NCBI GenBank assembly: GCA_036924085.1
Contig: JAVGWX010000012.1
Coordinates: 33,620,119 to 33,684,118, forward strand
From: Ariolimax columbianus
Lineage: Eukaryota > Mollusca > Gastropoda > Stylommatophora > Arionidae
Direction: 5' to 3'
Length of the DNA stretch: 64,000 bases
Within the stretch, counting starts at the first letter, position 1, and the number at the start of each line of letters is the position of its first letter. This document shows positions 33,300 to 43,779 of the stretch, piece by piece. Below the pieces are notes generated by a model. That model did not search any database. It saw only the letters and a list, made by a program, of their open reading frames with translations, and was not told the origin of the DNA. The position numbers and the translations under genes were made by a program.

Positions 33300-35335
33300 T
33301 AATAGATACACTACATTGGAAAATATTTTTAAAAAGAATATCAAATGCCCTGTAAGTAGACGTTTTTATATTATTTTGTTTAAAGTTATATTTTTGACAG
33401 TTACATTTTTATAATTATACTATCTACAATATCATATAATGTCAATATATTAGTGATATAAAAAGCACATTCATTTATCTTTAAACTAATATATCATTTT
33501 TTTAAATCTTTTGAAAAGTCAGTAAAATACAACTGAAACTGTAGACACTCCTCTAGTTTAAAAATGTAAAACAAAAAGTAATGCGCCACAGAGTTAATTT
33601 TAATTTAGAATTTAATAAGTTAATCCTTTCTCACCTTTGTACACTTTCAGATATTTGCCTGAATATATCAGTAGTCACACCAGGGTCTTACAATTGTGAT
33701 TGAATTAAAAAAAAAGGTTCTTTTGTTTAAGTTTATATCGCAGTTGTTGGCAGAGACATGACAGCCCTGTAAGTCGCCCTCCAATGAATTGACTATGTTA
33801 ACTTTTCATACCTATGATTTTTTAGTAGCTTCACTATTAAACTTTGTGAAATACATTTTTATACTGTATAAAGAATAAAACTCATTAACTGCAAGATTTA
33901 AAAAAACACTCTGTGACATGATTAATTAAAATTTTCATTCTTCAACTGGAAGTGTGTCTATAATTTCAGCTGTAGTTTTCTCAATTTCCAACAGATTAAA
34001 AAATTGATTTACTATTTTAAAGATAAATGAATATGCTGTTTTAATATCTAATTAAATTGTCATATTTAATGATTTTGTAGATATTATAATTATCACAATG
34101 TGACTGTGGTAAACAAATATTTTTAAAATCATAAAAATGTCTACTCACAGTCAAATCCTGGTGTTCTAAGGTATTTGATGTGTTTTTTTTACCAAGTAGT
34201 GTATTAAATTATTAGTACAAATCATCCACAAGCACTTACACATACTAATATTTATACCAGTTTTTATTTATCTATCCACTTCCACTTCTATATGAAGAGC
34301 TCGCTTTTTGACATGTTCAACTATTTAACAAAACTTCATTATGAATGTTAAACGTACAAATATATTAACACAAGCAATGATTGTAAAACATACAGACATA
34401 GATATGGCTTGAGTCAGGTACACCAAGATGTGACATCAGAGTTGATTGCAGCAATTAAATGCATCGTGATGAAAAATTGCTGAGAAAATAGCCACACTTC
34501 TGAACATCAGTCAAGGTTCAGCACATGATGTGGTACAGTTTGACAGAGTGTCTGCCATGGCAGCTGTCTCCTAAATTCAAGCAATGACATGGTGCAGTGG
34601 TGCATGAAGGGCTACACACATGACCAAAAGACATTTTTATAGAGCATGCACTTTGTAGGTGCTGGGGGTCTTGTATCGTACTCAATGAAGACCACATATA
34701 TGATACAACTGTGTAATTTTTTCTCAAAACATTTTGAAGAAAATACAAATTAAAGATTTCAATTTGAAGCAACCTTGTTGATAGCAAAGGAATCACACTT
34801 CGGAAACTAGCTAGAGACCTGAAGGATCTTACAATAAACAAATTACAATCAAGCAACACAACAGGGAAAAAAGCTGCAATTCCACAAATGAAACAATATG
34901 TCAGTGCAAATTACATTGAAACACAACAGACCAAAACAAAACTATCACTGATGAACTAAGACCCATAACAACACAAATATTGTAGCAGAAGAACATTTAA
35001 TCTTAAATTTAACAATGAATGAAATGCTAGTGGTAATGAGATCACTTTTGTTTAAAAAAGACATCGTCAAGAAAAGATTGAATACCAAATTAAATATTAA
35101 TAAATCTGTGCACAAAAGTGAAATGGAAAGCTTTTCACAGTCCTAAACTGAAGTTGAACAAAGGGAATTGTACAGCAGATGATTTAGCCTCGTGGATCTC
35201 TGCAGAAAAGATAAAAACAGCAAGCAATGAGATGCATTTGGATGCAGCATGCTGTAATATCACTGAAGGAGTCTGGCAAGTTATGGTTAATGATAAATTT
35301 AAAAAAACAACTATATATAAATAGAATTGTCTCCC
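33300..35335. other. large AT-rich intron block, no gene recognised
   Basis: Long A/T-rich DNA. A weak open frame (35118-35324, MKWKAFHSPKLKLNKGNC...) has no recognisable domain. Confidence 0.4.
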
Positions 35336-35357
35336 TCTCAAACAAGTTAAAGAGCTT

Positions 35358-35471
35358 TTCTTCTTCTTCTTCTTTTTCTTCTTCTTCTTCTTCTTCTTCT
35401 TCTTCTTCTTCTTCCTCTTCCTCTTCTTCTTCTTCTTCTTCTTCTTCTCCTCTTCCTTATTTTCTTCTTCT

Positions 35472-35518
<47 letters not shown>

Positions 35519-35585
35519 TTCTCCTCTTCCTTATTTTCTTCTTCTTCTTCTCCTCCTCCTCATTTTTCTTCTTCTTCTCCTTCTT
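35358..35585. repeat. (CTT)n microsatellite at LINE tail
   Basis: CTT/CCT triplets for about 230 bases, with a partial duplication of the TCTTCCTTATTTTCTTC block. It translates as polyserine or poly-leucine in any frame. It sits where the GAA tail of the minus-strand LINE to its right would be. Confidence 0.95.
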
Positions 35586-36184
35586 TCATTCACTTGAAAA
35601 TATAATGTTTATATCTGCAATGTTGCGACTTTTAAATAAATTTCACTTACTTTTGTAGTTCACCTATAGGACCATAAAGTTTGTCTTCCAGTGCTGCTTC
35701 TGTGGGCTAGTAAGATTTTCTTATTATGTCATATTAAAGGCAGTTCTATAGAATATGATCTGCAGTCTTGAGTGCCTATTTGTATGTACACATGGCTGAG
35801 TTGCCAATCTAAATTTTTTTTCTGAAACCAAACACATAAGTTTGCTCTTGTCTTTTTTTAATTCTGGTAATCGTCTTGTGTAAACATTAATGATTCTTTT
35901 GATTAATTTGATCATTCTTTTCTTCTGTTGGTATGTAAATTGTACATCTGGTTGCTCACTGCATCACACTCTTTTGCTACTTGATCTGCTCTATCATTTC
36001 TTAGTATTTTACAATGAGATGGTATTTACTGCATGATAATCTTAATCGGGTTACTCTGGACATTAGAATTTGTAAACCTGGCAGTTTCCTGGACTTCATA
36101 TATTGAAGCTCTGATTGCGAATCTGCCAAAAATACTACAAGTTGTAGACCAAGATTGGTGTTCAACTGTTTCTTAGTTGCCATC

Positions 36185-36465
36185 TTGGTTGCTGTGGCGA
36201 AGTGGTTAAGCCGTTGGCCTGGTGATCAGGTGGTGTGGGTTCGACTCTGGACTCCGCCGTCTTTTTCATGGGTGTTTGATGCAGAGTCCTCTGCATCTCG
36301 TAGTCGCCTCCTAGTCATCTTGTCCTTGACTTGCCACTGGGGTCAGGCAGCTTGAGATGAGAGAGTGAGGATAAAAAGAAGCGCAGTTAATCCTTACTAA
36401 AAATAGTGCTAGCAAATAAATTATACCATCATTGTCTACGATGGACGGCGGCTTTTGTCTTTTTT
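36185..36465 (+). mobile_element. SINE-T2, tRNA-derived, nested in LINE
   Basis: The head TGTGGCGAAGTGGTTAAGCC and B-box GGTTCGACTCT lie about 40 bases apart, with the GAGAGAGTGAGGATAAAAAG body and a T-run tail after GGCGGCTTTTGTC. It pairs with 1150-1465. Confidence 0.82.
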
Positions 36466-37299
36466 TTACCTTGATTGTCTGGATTTCTGTATCATAATTA
36501 TTACATAATTTTCCGATTGGTACTCATACTTTATCCCTAATGTTGTTTGGGTATTCAATGTATACTCCAACTCCTCCATTCTTTACTGCATTCTGTGTTG
36601 ACTCATCTGTGTATACTCAGATTCAGTGGCCATGTGGGTATACTTTATCCAGGAAACTGAGAGTAACTGTCTCAAGTTTCACACTGTTCTGTTCATCCTT
36701 GTCTAGTATTCCTTTCACTTCTGTTTTGATACATACTGGTAGTTCAGGCTCCTCTTTCCAAGGGGTTTGTTACAGCACAGACTTTAGGAGGATGTCAACT
36801 TAATGTAGATTATCTAAGTTTGTAGTTTTTCCTGTTGCATATAACTGTGTCTTTTTAATTACCCCATTGCTAACTTTGGAATTTGTCCTTGATTGAAGGG
36901 CTCAGCATGCAGAGGAACTTTGCTGCATGTGTTAGTACCTTTGTGTCCCAGTTTGCTCATACTGCTTGTATCCTCCCCATTTTCTCAATCTCCACTATAG
37001 ATTATTCCTGTAATGACCCTAAGGGCCTGGTTTTGGACCTTATCCACCTCTTTTAGTGTAGTGTTGCTGCTGGGCATTACGCTGCTGACCCATATTCTAT
37101 ATGCTGACCCATATTCTAGATACTGACCCATATTCTAGATGCGGTTTAACACCCTGTTGGAAAACTTTGTTAAGTTTTATCCTCTAGCTCCCCATGTAAT
37201 CCCACTTAATTTTCTCAGGATGGCTAACTTTCTCCTATTTTGTATTAGCTGCCTTGTTGATGTGTGGCCTCAATGTCAACCTATCACCAAATCTGCTGC

Positions 37300-37700
37300 A
37301 TGGCTGCTAATAATAATAATAGTTGCCCATTGCAAGCGAAGATGGTGACAGCATTAGACTATTGCTGTGAAATGTTTTAGAATGGTATACCCTGTTACAT
37401 TCAGGGCACACATATGGGGAGCTGCCTGTGGATTTGCTGTGAGTAATGTTTTTTTCAGCAACATGCTTTTGCTGAGTCTCCGCGATGGGTGTACTTTCTG
37501 CCATTTGAGCAGCTTTGATGATACTTGCTCACCTAGTTGTACGGTCTTGTGCAAGCACCTCCCAGGAGGTGGCATCAATATTGAAGCATTTCAGAAACAC
37601 TTTCAATGAGTCTCTGTAGTGTTTCTTCTGCCCTCCTAGAGAGCGTCTGCCTGTTTTGAGGTCAGCATATATCAGCTGCTTGTGGATGCACTCATCTGAT
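37300..37700 (-). pseudogene. LINE-E-type C-terminus with zinc finger and (TTA)n tail
   Basis: The minus strand encodes a PYVCPECNRVYHSKT-like finger, common at the C-terminus of such LINEs, and then the 3' end GGGCAACTATTATTATTATT. The same 3' end lies at about 47919-47965. Confidence 0.7.
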
Positions 37701-37949
37701 GTGCAAACATGCCCTATCCATCATATCTGAACCAATTTCAGAAGTGTATGGATGCTGAACATGTTAGTTTTGCTAATAATTTTGGAGTTAGGAACTGTGT
37801 CCTATCACCTGATCCAGAGCAGCCTACACAGACAGCTCAATTGAACTGTCTGGCATGTCTGCTATATACTGTCCAAGTATGCCTGCTAAACATGCATAGT
37901 GTATACTAGACATACCAGACAGCTAAATTGTTTGATTAGGTTGCAGGAC

Positions 37950-38175
37950 AAAGTGCCTAACACTGAAATTCTTTGCAAGATTAATATGCTGAACATTCAT
38001 ATGCTTCTGCAAAATGCCCAGATAAGATGGGGTGGACATGTTGTTTGCATGCCCGATCAGTGCATGTCTAAGCAGTTGTTAAACAGTGAGCTTAGACCAG
38101 ACAGATGCTCATTACGAGAATGGGGAGAACAGAAGAAATGCTACAGACTCCTCCAGACAAAGTATCTCTGAAAGA
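37950..38175 (+). pseudogene. LINE C-terminal fragment, opposite orientation
   Basis: The plus strand reads LLQNAQIRWGGHVVCMPDQ, then MSKQLLNSEL and CSLREWGEQKKCYRLLQT, the well-known R-W-x-GHV-x-RM-x-D C-terminal segment of animal LINEs. It follows the previous fragment head to head, so two insertions or an inversion took place. Confidence 0.72.
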
Positions 38176-39189
38176 CTTCAACATTAATGTCCTTTCCTGG
38201 AAGTTGCTTGCACATAACCGTTCTACCTGGTACACTAGCATCTGAAAAAGTGCTCAAATCGTTCAAGTTTTAGAGTAAGAGTGCCACCTGAAAGTGCAGA
38301 ATGCACAATGACTCCACAGCCAACTTTTCATATGAGTGCCTCTAGTGCAGCAAAGTCTGCCTTGCTAGGATTGGTCTCTATAACCATATTTGAACACATC
38401 TCACATGACAAGTCTGATGCTGTTGTCATCTTTGTTTGTTATGAGCATCTATTATCATTGAATGTAACTCCAATATAGGTGAGTTGTTTATCTTCTCCCA
38501 GGAGCTATTTATTTATCTCGATAACTCCAGCCTTTTGTTTTGGTGAGAGAGTGAAAAGCGAAGAACTGCATTTTTTGGTATTAATGCTAACACACCATAT
38601 ATTTTCCAATCATGTTGTGGGATTAATAGTTTTTTGTAGCATTCTGGTGGTCATTACTGCATGTTCATTTGTACACCATATTACCAAGTCATCCATGTAT
38701 ATTGCTACTTTTTGTTTCTTGTGCTAGTTCGGCAATCAGGGCATTGATGTAGACTTTGAAAAGTGTAGGGGAAAGAATACATCCCTGTGACACACTATGG
38801 CTTAATATAATTTTCTAACTCTTAAGACCATCTAGTTGCACTCTGGCTCTTCTGTTATTCTTTTATTCATTTATACATCCTACCCACCACTTCATTGTTT
38901 CTCAGCTTCTTAAACATTCCTACTTTCCAACTTTATCAAAACTTTCTTTAAATCTATCCATGCTGTCTTTGAAGTGATCAGAGTTTGATTGCCTGTTAGG
39001 ATGTTTCCATCTGTGCTTAATGCAATCTTTGTGTTTCTCTCTGTCCCATCATCATGAAATTGTTTTATCCACTTCCACAGTTTCCTGGTTCAGAGACTCT
39101 GTTTTTTACTTCTAGCTTCTCCTTCCAGCCTGCAACGTGACTCTTTGAAATTTGGCCATAACATATTGATAGCTTTGATAGGGAAGTCC

Positions 39190-39380
39190 TTGCTGCAATG
39201 GATTCAGAGAGTACTTTGAATATGGATCTAGAGAATATTCAGAAGTCAATAATTGATTGCTTCATGAATGTTGATACTTTGATTGATGAAAAAACAATCA
39301 CCAGATGGCAAAGGTTTGATGTCCACCAAGAAAAATATATAGAACTGAGGAATAAAGACCTCTTGCCGTAACAGTCACTT
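39190..39380 (+). pseudogene. unknown coding fragment, related to 9325-9540
   Basis: It encodes IQKSIIDCFMNVDTLIDEKT and ITRWQRFDVHQEKYIEL. See the partner entry. Frame and residue pattern agree between the two in spite of base divergence, which is evidence of past coding. Confidence 0.5.
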
Positions 39381-39759
39381 TGTAATGTCCATGATAAGTT
39401 TTTATTCCACCCTCAATAGAAAAAAACCTATGCCATAACAGGATTGTAATCCCATGCCCTCTAGTAAGGAGATGTATTAAACAATCTTATTCTCCTGTTC
39501 TTCAATAGATACTGTTCCAAATGCTTAACTGACAATTATTTATGCTAATTTAGCAATAAATTACACAAATATTTGGTGCTGAAGTATAAATAATTAGTTT
39601 CACGATCTCATCTGTTTACTTATGTTATTACACTTCATGGGAAGGTGTACTCTTCTCTCTTGTTCCATATGTGTGGCCAATGTTATTTTCAGTCCATAGT
39701 TTGTAGTATTTCTTTAACACTAACTATGGATTGGTCTTTTTCTTCTGCTGGCTATCATA

Positions 39760-39870
39760 GTGGAATTCTGGCATTCAATCAGCAGATCAGTGTCTGATAC
39801 CAGGTAACCAAAAGATATCCTTTTGTTCTGCAAATCCTTCTGTTTGGCCCTTTGAAGGTGTGGTCTCGTA
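39760..39870. repeat. repeat family J, copy 1
   Basis: Blocks such as CAGCAGATCAGTGTC, TTGTTCTGCAAATCCTTCTG and TTTGGCCCTTTGAAGG recur at 43640-43750. Identity of the family is unknown. Confidence 0.5.
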
Positions 39871-40189
39871 TCTTCCGAGGTTTGACTTTTGGACTCACAT
39901 TTGACTATTAGTTGTAAGTGTGTGGGTGGTTTCCTTCTTGCAGTTAATTATTCCTAGAGAAAGTGCAGCTCTGAGGTATTCAACCTCTAGACTTCTCCTT
40001 GCCAACATTCAACCTACACAGCAGTTTAAGACATGTATTCTACTTTACTTTAAACAGTGCTGGCACCTGATAAGCAGTCATTGTTTGAGGTCTTGCTGCG
40101 GGGTATTTTCCACAACCACCTCTAGGTAGTATGTTAACATTGATGGTTGATTTTCATTACTTCTGTTTCTTGCTAGAGGCTTTTTCATT

Positions 40190-40870
40190 AAATTAGATAA
40201 GGAAAGGGACCTAGGGGTTATTAAAAAAAATACAGGTAAAGGGAGTGAGCAAGTCCAGGCAGCAGTGAATAAGGCATATGCAATGTTAGGTATGATAAAA
40301 AGAAATATTAAACATAGGAGTAAGAAAGTGATTGTCAAACTGTATAAAGCATTGATAGACCTAGATTGGAGTAATGTGTACAGGTGTAGAGTCCTTATTG
40401 TAGAGGAGATATAAACATGCTGGAAAGGATGCAAAGAAGAGCGACAAAACTGAGTGGGATTCCGGAATTAAAGTTATGAGGAAAGACTTAAAAAAACTGG
40501 CTTACTGTGTCTAGAAAAGAGAAGAGTTTGAGGTGACAATACAGATTTATAAGATTATAACAGGAAAGGTTAAATTAGACTATAACAAGTTTTTTTCAAA
40601 ATACAACCACCAACGAGAACAAGAGGGCACAGATACAAATTAACTAAAGAAAAGCCCAGATTAGATATTAGGAAATATTTTTTTGGTCAGAGAGTAGTGA
40701 ATGCTTGGAATGCATTGCCCCAGGAGGCAGTGGAGACAGGGACAGTTAATGCATTTAAGAGTAGATTGGATGCACATAGCTTTTAGAGCAGGGTAATGCA
40801 AATGTAACTGGTTGTCTACAGACTCTAATGAGTCTTCTAAACCAGTATAAAAACGTTAAGTTGAGTTAGT
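40190..40870 (+). mobile_element. CR1/Jockey-like LINE-D 3' end, copy 3
   Basis: Nearly the same segment as 110-785. It has lost parts of frame but keeps NAMLGMIKRNIKHRSKKVIV, the T7 run followed by RGHRYKLTKEKPRLDIRKYF, VVNAWNALPQEAV, and the terminal gactctaatgagtc stem. It lies 170 bases upstream of the SH3 exon. Confidence 0.88.
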
Positions 40871-41038
40871 TAAATTATACTTTTTGCATAATTCATTTAG
40901 AGAATTTAGATGCTATTGAAAGATGTTCTCTTCTAAATGTATGATGCTCTAATCTGTTCTGTTTTGTTGAGAACTCTGATTATTTGCAAAATGTAATTGA
41001 CTACTTATAATTTTTCTTCACTATTTGTATTGTTTCAG

Positions 41039-41119
41039 ATGAAAGTACGTTGTTTGTTTTCATTTGATCCAGAAACAGATGAGCATATACCATGCAGGGA
41101 GGCGGGACTTGCTTTTAAA
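41039..41119 (+). CDS. MPP7-like exon: SH3 first half
   Basis: There are 27 codons in phase 0, starting MKVRCLFSFDPETDEHIP and ending CREAGLAFK. This is the MAGUK-type SH3, where A-L-F-x-Y becomes CLFSF, with the conserved IPCREAGL segment. The acceptor is ttcag. The donor reads gttagt, a less common but acceptable site. Confidence 0.95.
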
Positions 41120-41435
41120 GTTAGTTGTCTAAGATTTTTATTATAATTTGCCATTGTCTGTCATTTTAAAAAACCAAAAAAAAACATGCCAGATAGATTT
41201 CTCATGTAAATTCATTGTGAAGTCATTTAATATTCAGTTTCCTCTGTCTCAATTTTCTGAAACATATGTCAAATACTGCATTTGGCTCCTTTTGGCTGCA
41301 TTTGGCTTCCAGTCATTTGTTGAAGACTAGGCCCAAATCTGCGTTTGGCTTCCCAAATCAGCTTTTAGAAAAGACTTATTTCAGTCAGTGTGGTTTTACA
41401 GGAACAGTTTTGCATGATGAGCTATGTAAACTAAC

Positions 41436-41765
41436 CATTTATCTGTCTAACACTAACCACTTACCTATCTGTCTACACTAACCACTTTTCTATCTGTCAA
41501 TACCTCCCACTTATCTATCTGTCTATACCTCCCACTTTTCTATCTGTCTATACCAACCACTTTTCTATCTTACACCAACCACTTTTCTATATGTCTACAC
41601 TAACCCATTTTCTATCTGTCTATACCAACCACTTTTCTATCTGTCTATATCTCCCACCTTTCTATCTGTCAATCCCTCCCACTTTTCTATCTGTCTATAC
41701 CAACCACTTTTCAATCTGTCTATACCAACCACTTTTTTATCTGTCTATACCAACCACTTTTCTGT
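41436..41765. repeat. 25-bp pyrimidine-rich minisatellite next to the SH3 exon
   Basis: The unit ACCACTTTTCTATCTGTCTA plus TACCA recurs about 13 times with substitutions. It ends 14 bases upstream of the exon at 41779, so its T/C-rich units form the polypyrimidine tract. Confidence 0.93.
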
Positions 41766-41778
41766 CTTCCCCTTGAAG

Positions 41779-41924
41779 ATGGGTGATATACTGGAAATTG
41801 TTAGTGATGAAGACCCGACATGGTGGCAAGCTCGTCATGTAAGCGATGCTCCTACCGCTGGCCCAGCATCTGCCAGCACACCCACTAGTGCTAGAATTAT
41901 TCCAAGTAAACATTACCAAGAGAG
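41779..41924 (+). CDS. MPP7-like exon: SH3 second half
   Basis: There are 48 codons plus two bases. [20 protein letters not shown] is followed by a serine/threonine/proline-rich loop and [10 protein letters not shown], closely matching the L-I-P-S-K-x-F-Q-E-R end of the MPP3/7 SH3. The acceptor (ttgaag) lies just beyond a 25-bp pyrimidine-rich minisatellite. A second gtaagc inside the exon at 41839 looks like a donor, but using it would break phase with the next exon. Confidence 0.95.
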
Positions 41925-42004
41925 GTAAGTCACCCACCACTTTAAAGTTGTTGTTAATTAGGTATTTTGGTCTTATTTTTTGGCAAGGCATGGCATTTCT
42001 AAAC

Positions 42005-42065
42005 CTGTCATAAAAGGTGGCTAAAGATGGTTGTGCATAAAGGCTAGCAACCTCATCACGTAAAA
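42005..42065 (-). repeat. shared core block
   Basis: On the minus strand, TGATGAGGTTGCTAGCC then TATGCACAACCATCTTTAGC and CACCTTTTATGACAG. This is the cleanest copy of the core noted at 7846. Confidence 0.65.
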
Positions 42066-42254
42066 AACATTGCCTTATTAATCAGCCACTACAAAAGCTC
42101 ACTACAGGATTTCTGTACTGGTCCAGTTGAGAAACTTGTGCTTCACATTGGAGTAAAATGATGCTTTGTTATATAAGGTTCATGTTTGTCATTGTTTTTC
42201 ATCTTCATTGTGTGACAGCTGGTTTGGAATTAACTATAAGAAAGGTTGAATTAT

Positions 42255-42690
42255 TTTGTTTTATAGTGCACCTGTCACAACATTTGCCATTATTATCATA
42301 GTGTACCTGTCACAACATTCGTTGTCATTGTCACTCCATAGTGTACCTGTCACAATATTCATCATCATTGTCACTCCATAGTGTACCTGTCTCAACATTC
42401 GTTGTCATTGTCACTCCATAGTGTACCTGTCTCAACATTCGTTATCATTGTCACTCCATAGTGTACCTGTCTCAACATTCGTTATCATTGTCACTCCATA
42501 GTGTACCTGTCTCAACATTCGTTGTCATTGTCACTCCATAGTGTACCTGTCTCAACATTCGTTGTCATTGTCACTCCATAGTGTACCTGTCTCAACATTC
42601 GTTATCATTATCATAGTGTACCTGTCACAATATTCATCATCATTATCATAATGTACCTGTCACAACATTCGTTGTCATTGTCACTCCAGA
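42255..42690. repeat. 40-bp minisatellite, about 10 copies
   Basis: The unit comprises GTTGTCATTGTCACTCCATA and GTGTACCTGTCTCAACATTC, very uniform in the centre (42380-42600) and diverged at both ends. Confidence 0.95.
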
Positions 42691-42699
42691 TGGTGGAGT

Positions 42700-43555
42700 A
42701 TAGGTCTAACACTGCAATTGGTTTACACTGACCAGTTTTGGGGGAATCTTGAATCCATTTTTACACAGTGTAGTTTCAGTCGCGACGGTTTTTACTTGAT
42801 GAAGTTGCCAACCCCATGAGCAACTTTCCAGTATCCCCTGACCTAATGCTTTATGAAGGAAATAGTAGCCTCATGATTTACCCAGGAACCACTTTTAATA
42901 TTGTAGTGAGTTCATTGAGGCATCGTCAGCTACTTGAGCAGAAACCGAGATATTGATAGTCTGCCACCATGAAACAAATTTCACAGTCCAGATTGTCTCA
43001 ATTTCTTGCAGCAACCATTCAATGACAAGGCATTTACTACTACCACCATGATATACACCCAGTAATGCTTTAAACAAAATTTAGAGGTTGGATTCTCTTG
43101 GTTTGTATCAGTTCTGAATTGGCTGTTGAATGCTAGCTAATGTGAATGATGGCAGTGAAGGGACCACAGCAATGCTGGTATTTTAAAAAAAATTGTCAAT
43201 TCAATTAAATTTTATAATAAAAAAGAATAGAGAAAATGAAGAAAAAAATAGTTACAAAAACAGATATTCAAAATATTAAATCAAACAAAAATGTACAACA
43301 AATTGTACACTTGTGCACACTTATCTAATGCTAAGTGGATATAGCTAAGGGGCACAAATGTTACAACTTTTTGTTCACTCTTTGAATAACATAACAGATT
43401 AAAATACAGCTTTGTAAAAGAACAGAACACAGATGACAGTGTATGTACAGATAATTAATAAAGAAGTTTCTTAAGTATGGTACCACTTGAGGACAGTACA
43501 TGAAATCACTGCTGGCATCAATTATTCAACTTGTTCAGGGTTTGCTAGATAATTA
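42700..43555. other. intron, core-block relic at 42790-42850, otherwise nothing
   Basis: GATGAAGTTGCCAACCCCAT is a diverged core block. The rest is AT-rich without recognised features. Confidence 0.4.
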
Positions 43556-43559
43556 ATAC

Positions 43560-43760
43560 TGATATTCATTTGAACTTAGTTCATATTTTATTGTCTATGT
43601 TATTCATGTTTGCTCAGTCTTTGAGAAAGACCTATTTAGGTTGAAACATCAGTACTGGAAACCTGATTTTCAATCAGGCAGATCATTGTTTTATCCATTT
43701 GTTCTGCAAATCTATTTGGTTGACCTTTAGAATGTGACCTTTAGAATGGAGAGTAAGAAT
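43560..43760. repeat. repeat family J, copy 2
   Basis: It contains GAGAAAGACCTATTTAGGTT, GAAACATCAGTACTGG and TTTGTTCTGCAAATC. The first block is a short quasi-palindrome followed by GAAAC. The right end abuts the piggyBac TTAA site. Confidence 0.5.
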
Positions 43761-43779
43761 TGCTATAGGTCTTATTTAA

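Larger units (their letters stand above)
35590..39180 (-). pseudogene. long decayed RNase-H LINE, about 2.5 kb plus nested elements
   Basis: From right to left on the minus strand: reverse transcriptase with GCILSPTLFKVYINALIAEL and an IYMDDLVIW catalytic box (near 38790-38690), DFAALEALI region, QNQALRVITGII thumb (near 37020), an RNase H start (36600), IPSHCKILRN (about 36030) and the CTT/GAA tail. Its order matches LINE-A. It is interrupted by SINE-T2 (36185-36465) and LINE-E pieces (37300-38180). Many stops make it dead. Confidence 0.8.

Noticed and set aside
35118..35324. 68-residue open frame MKWKAFHSPKLKLNKGNC
   Set aside because: No domain, no splice continuity with the MPP7-like exons, and an equal-length antisense frame; left as unassigned.
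35227..35658. 143-residue open frame rich in serine
   Set aside because: It is the translation of the (CTT)n microsatellite, open only because the triplet has no stop.
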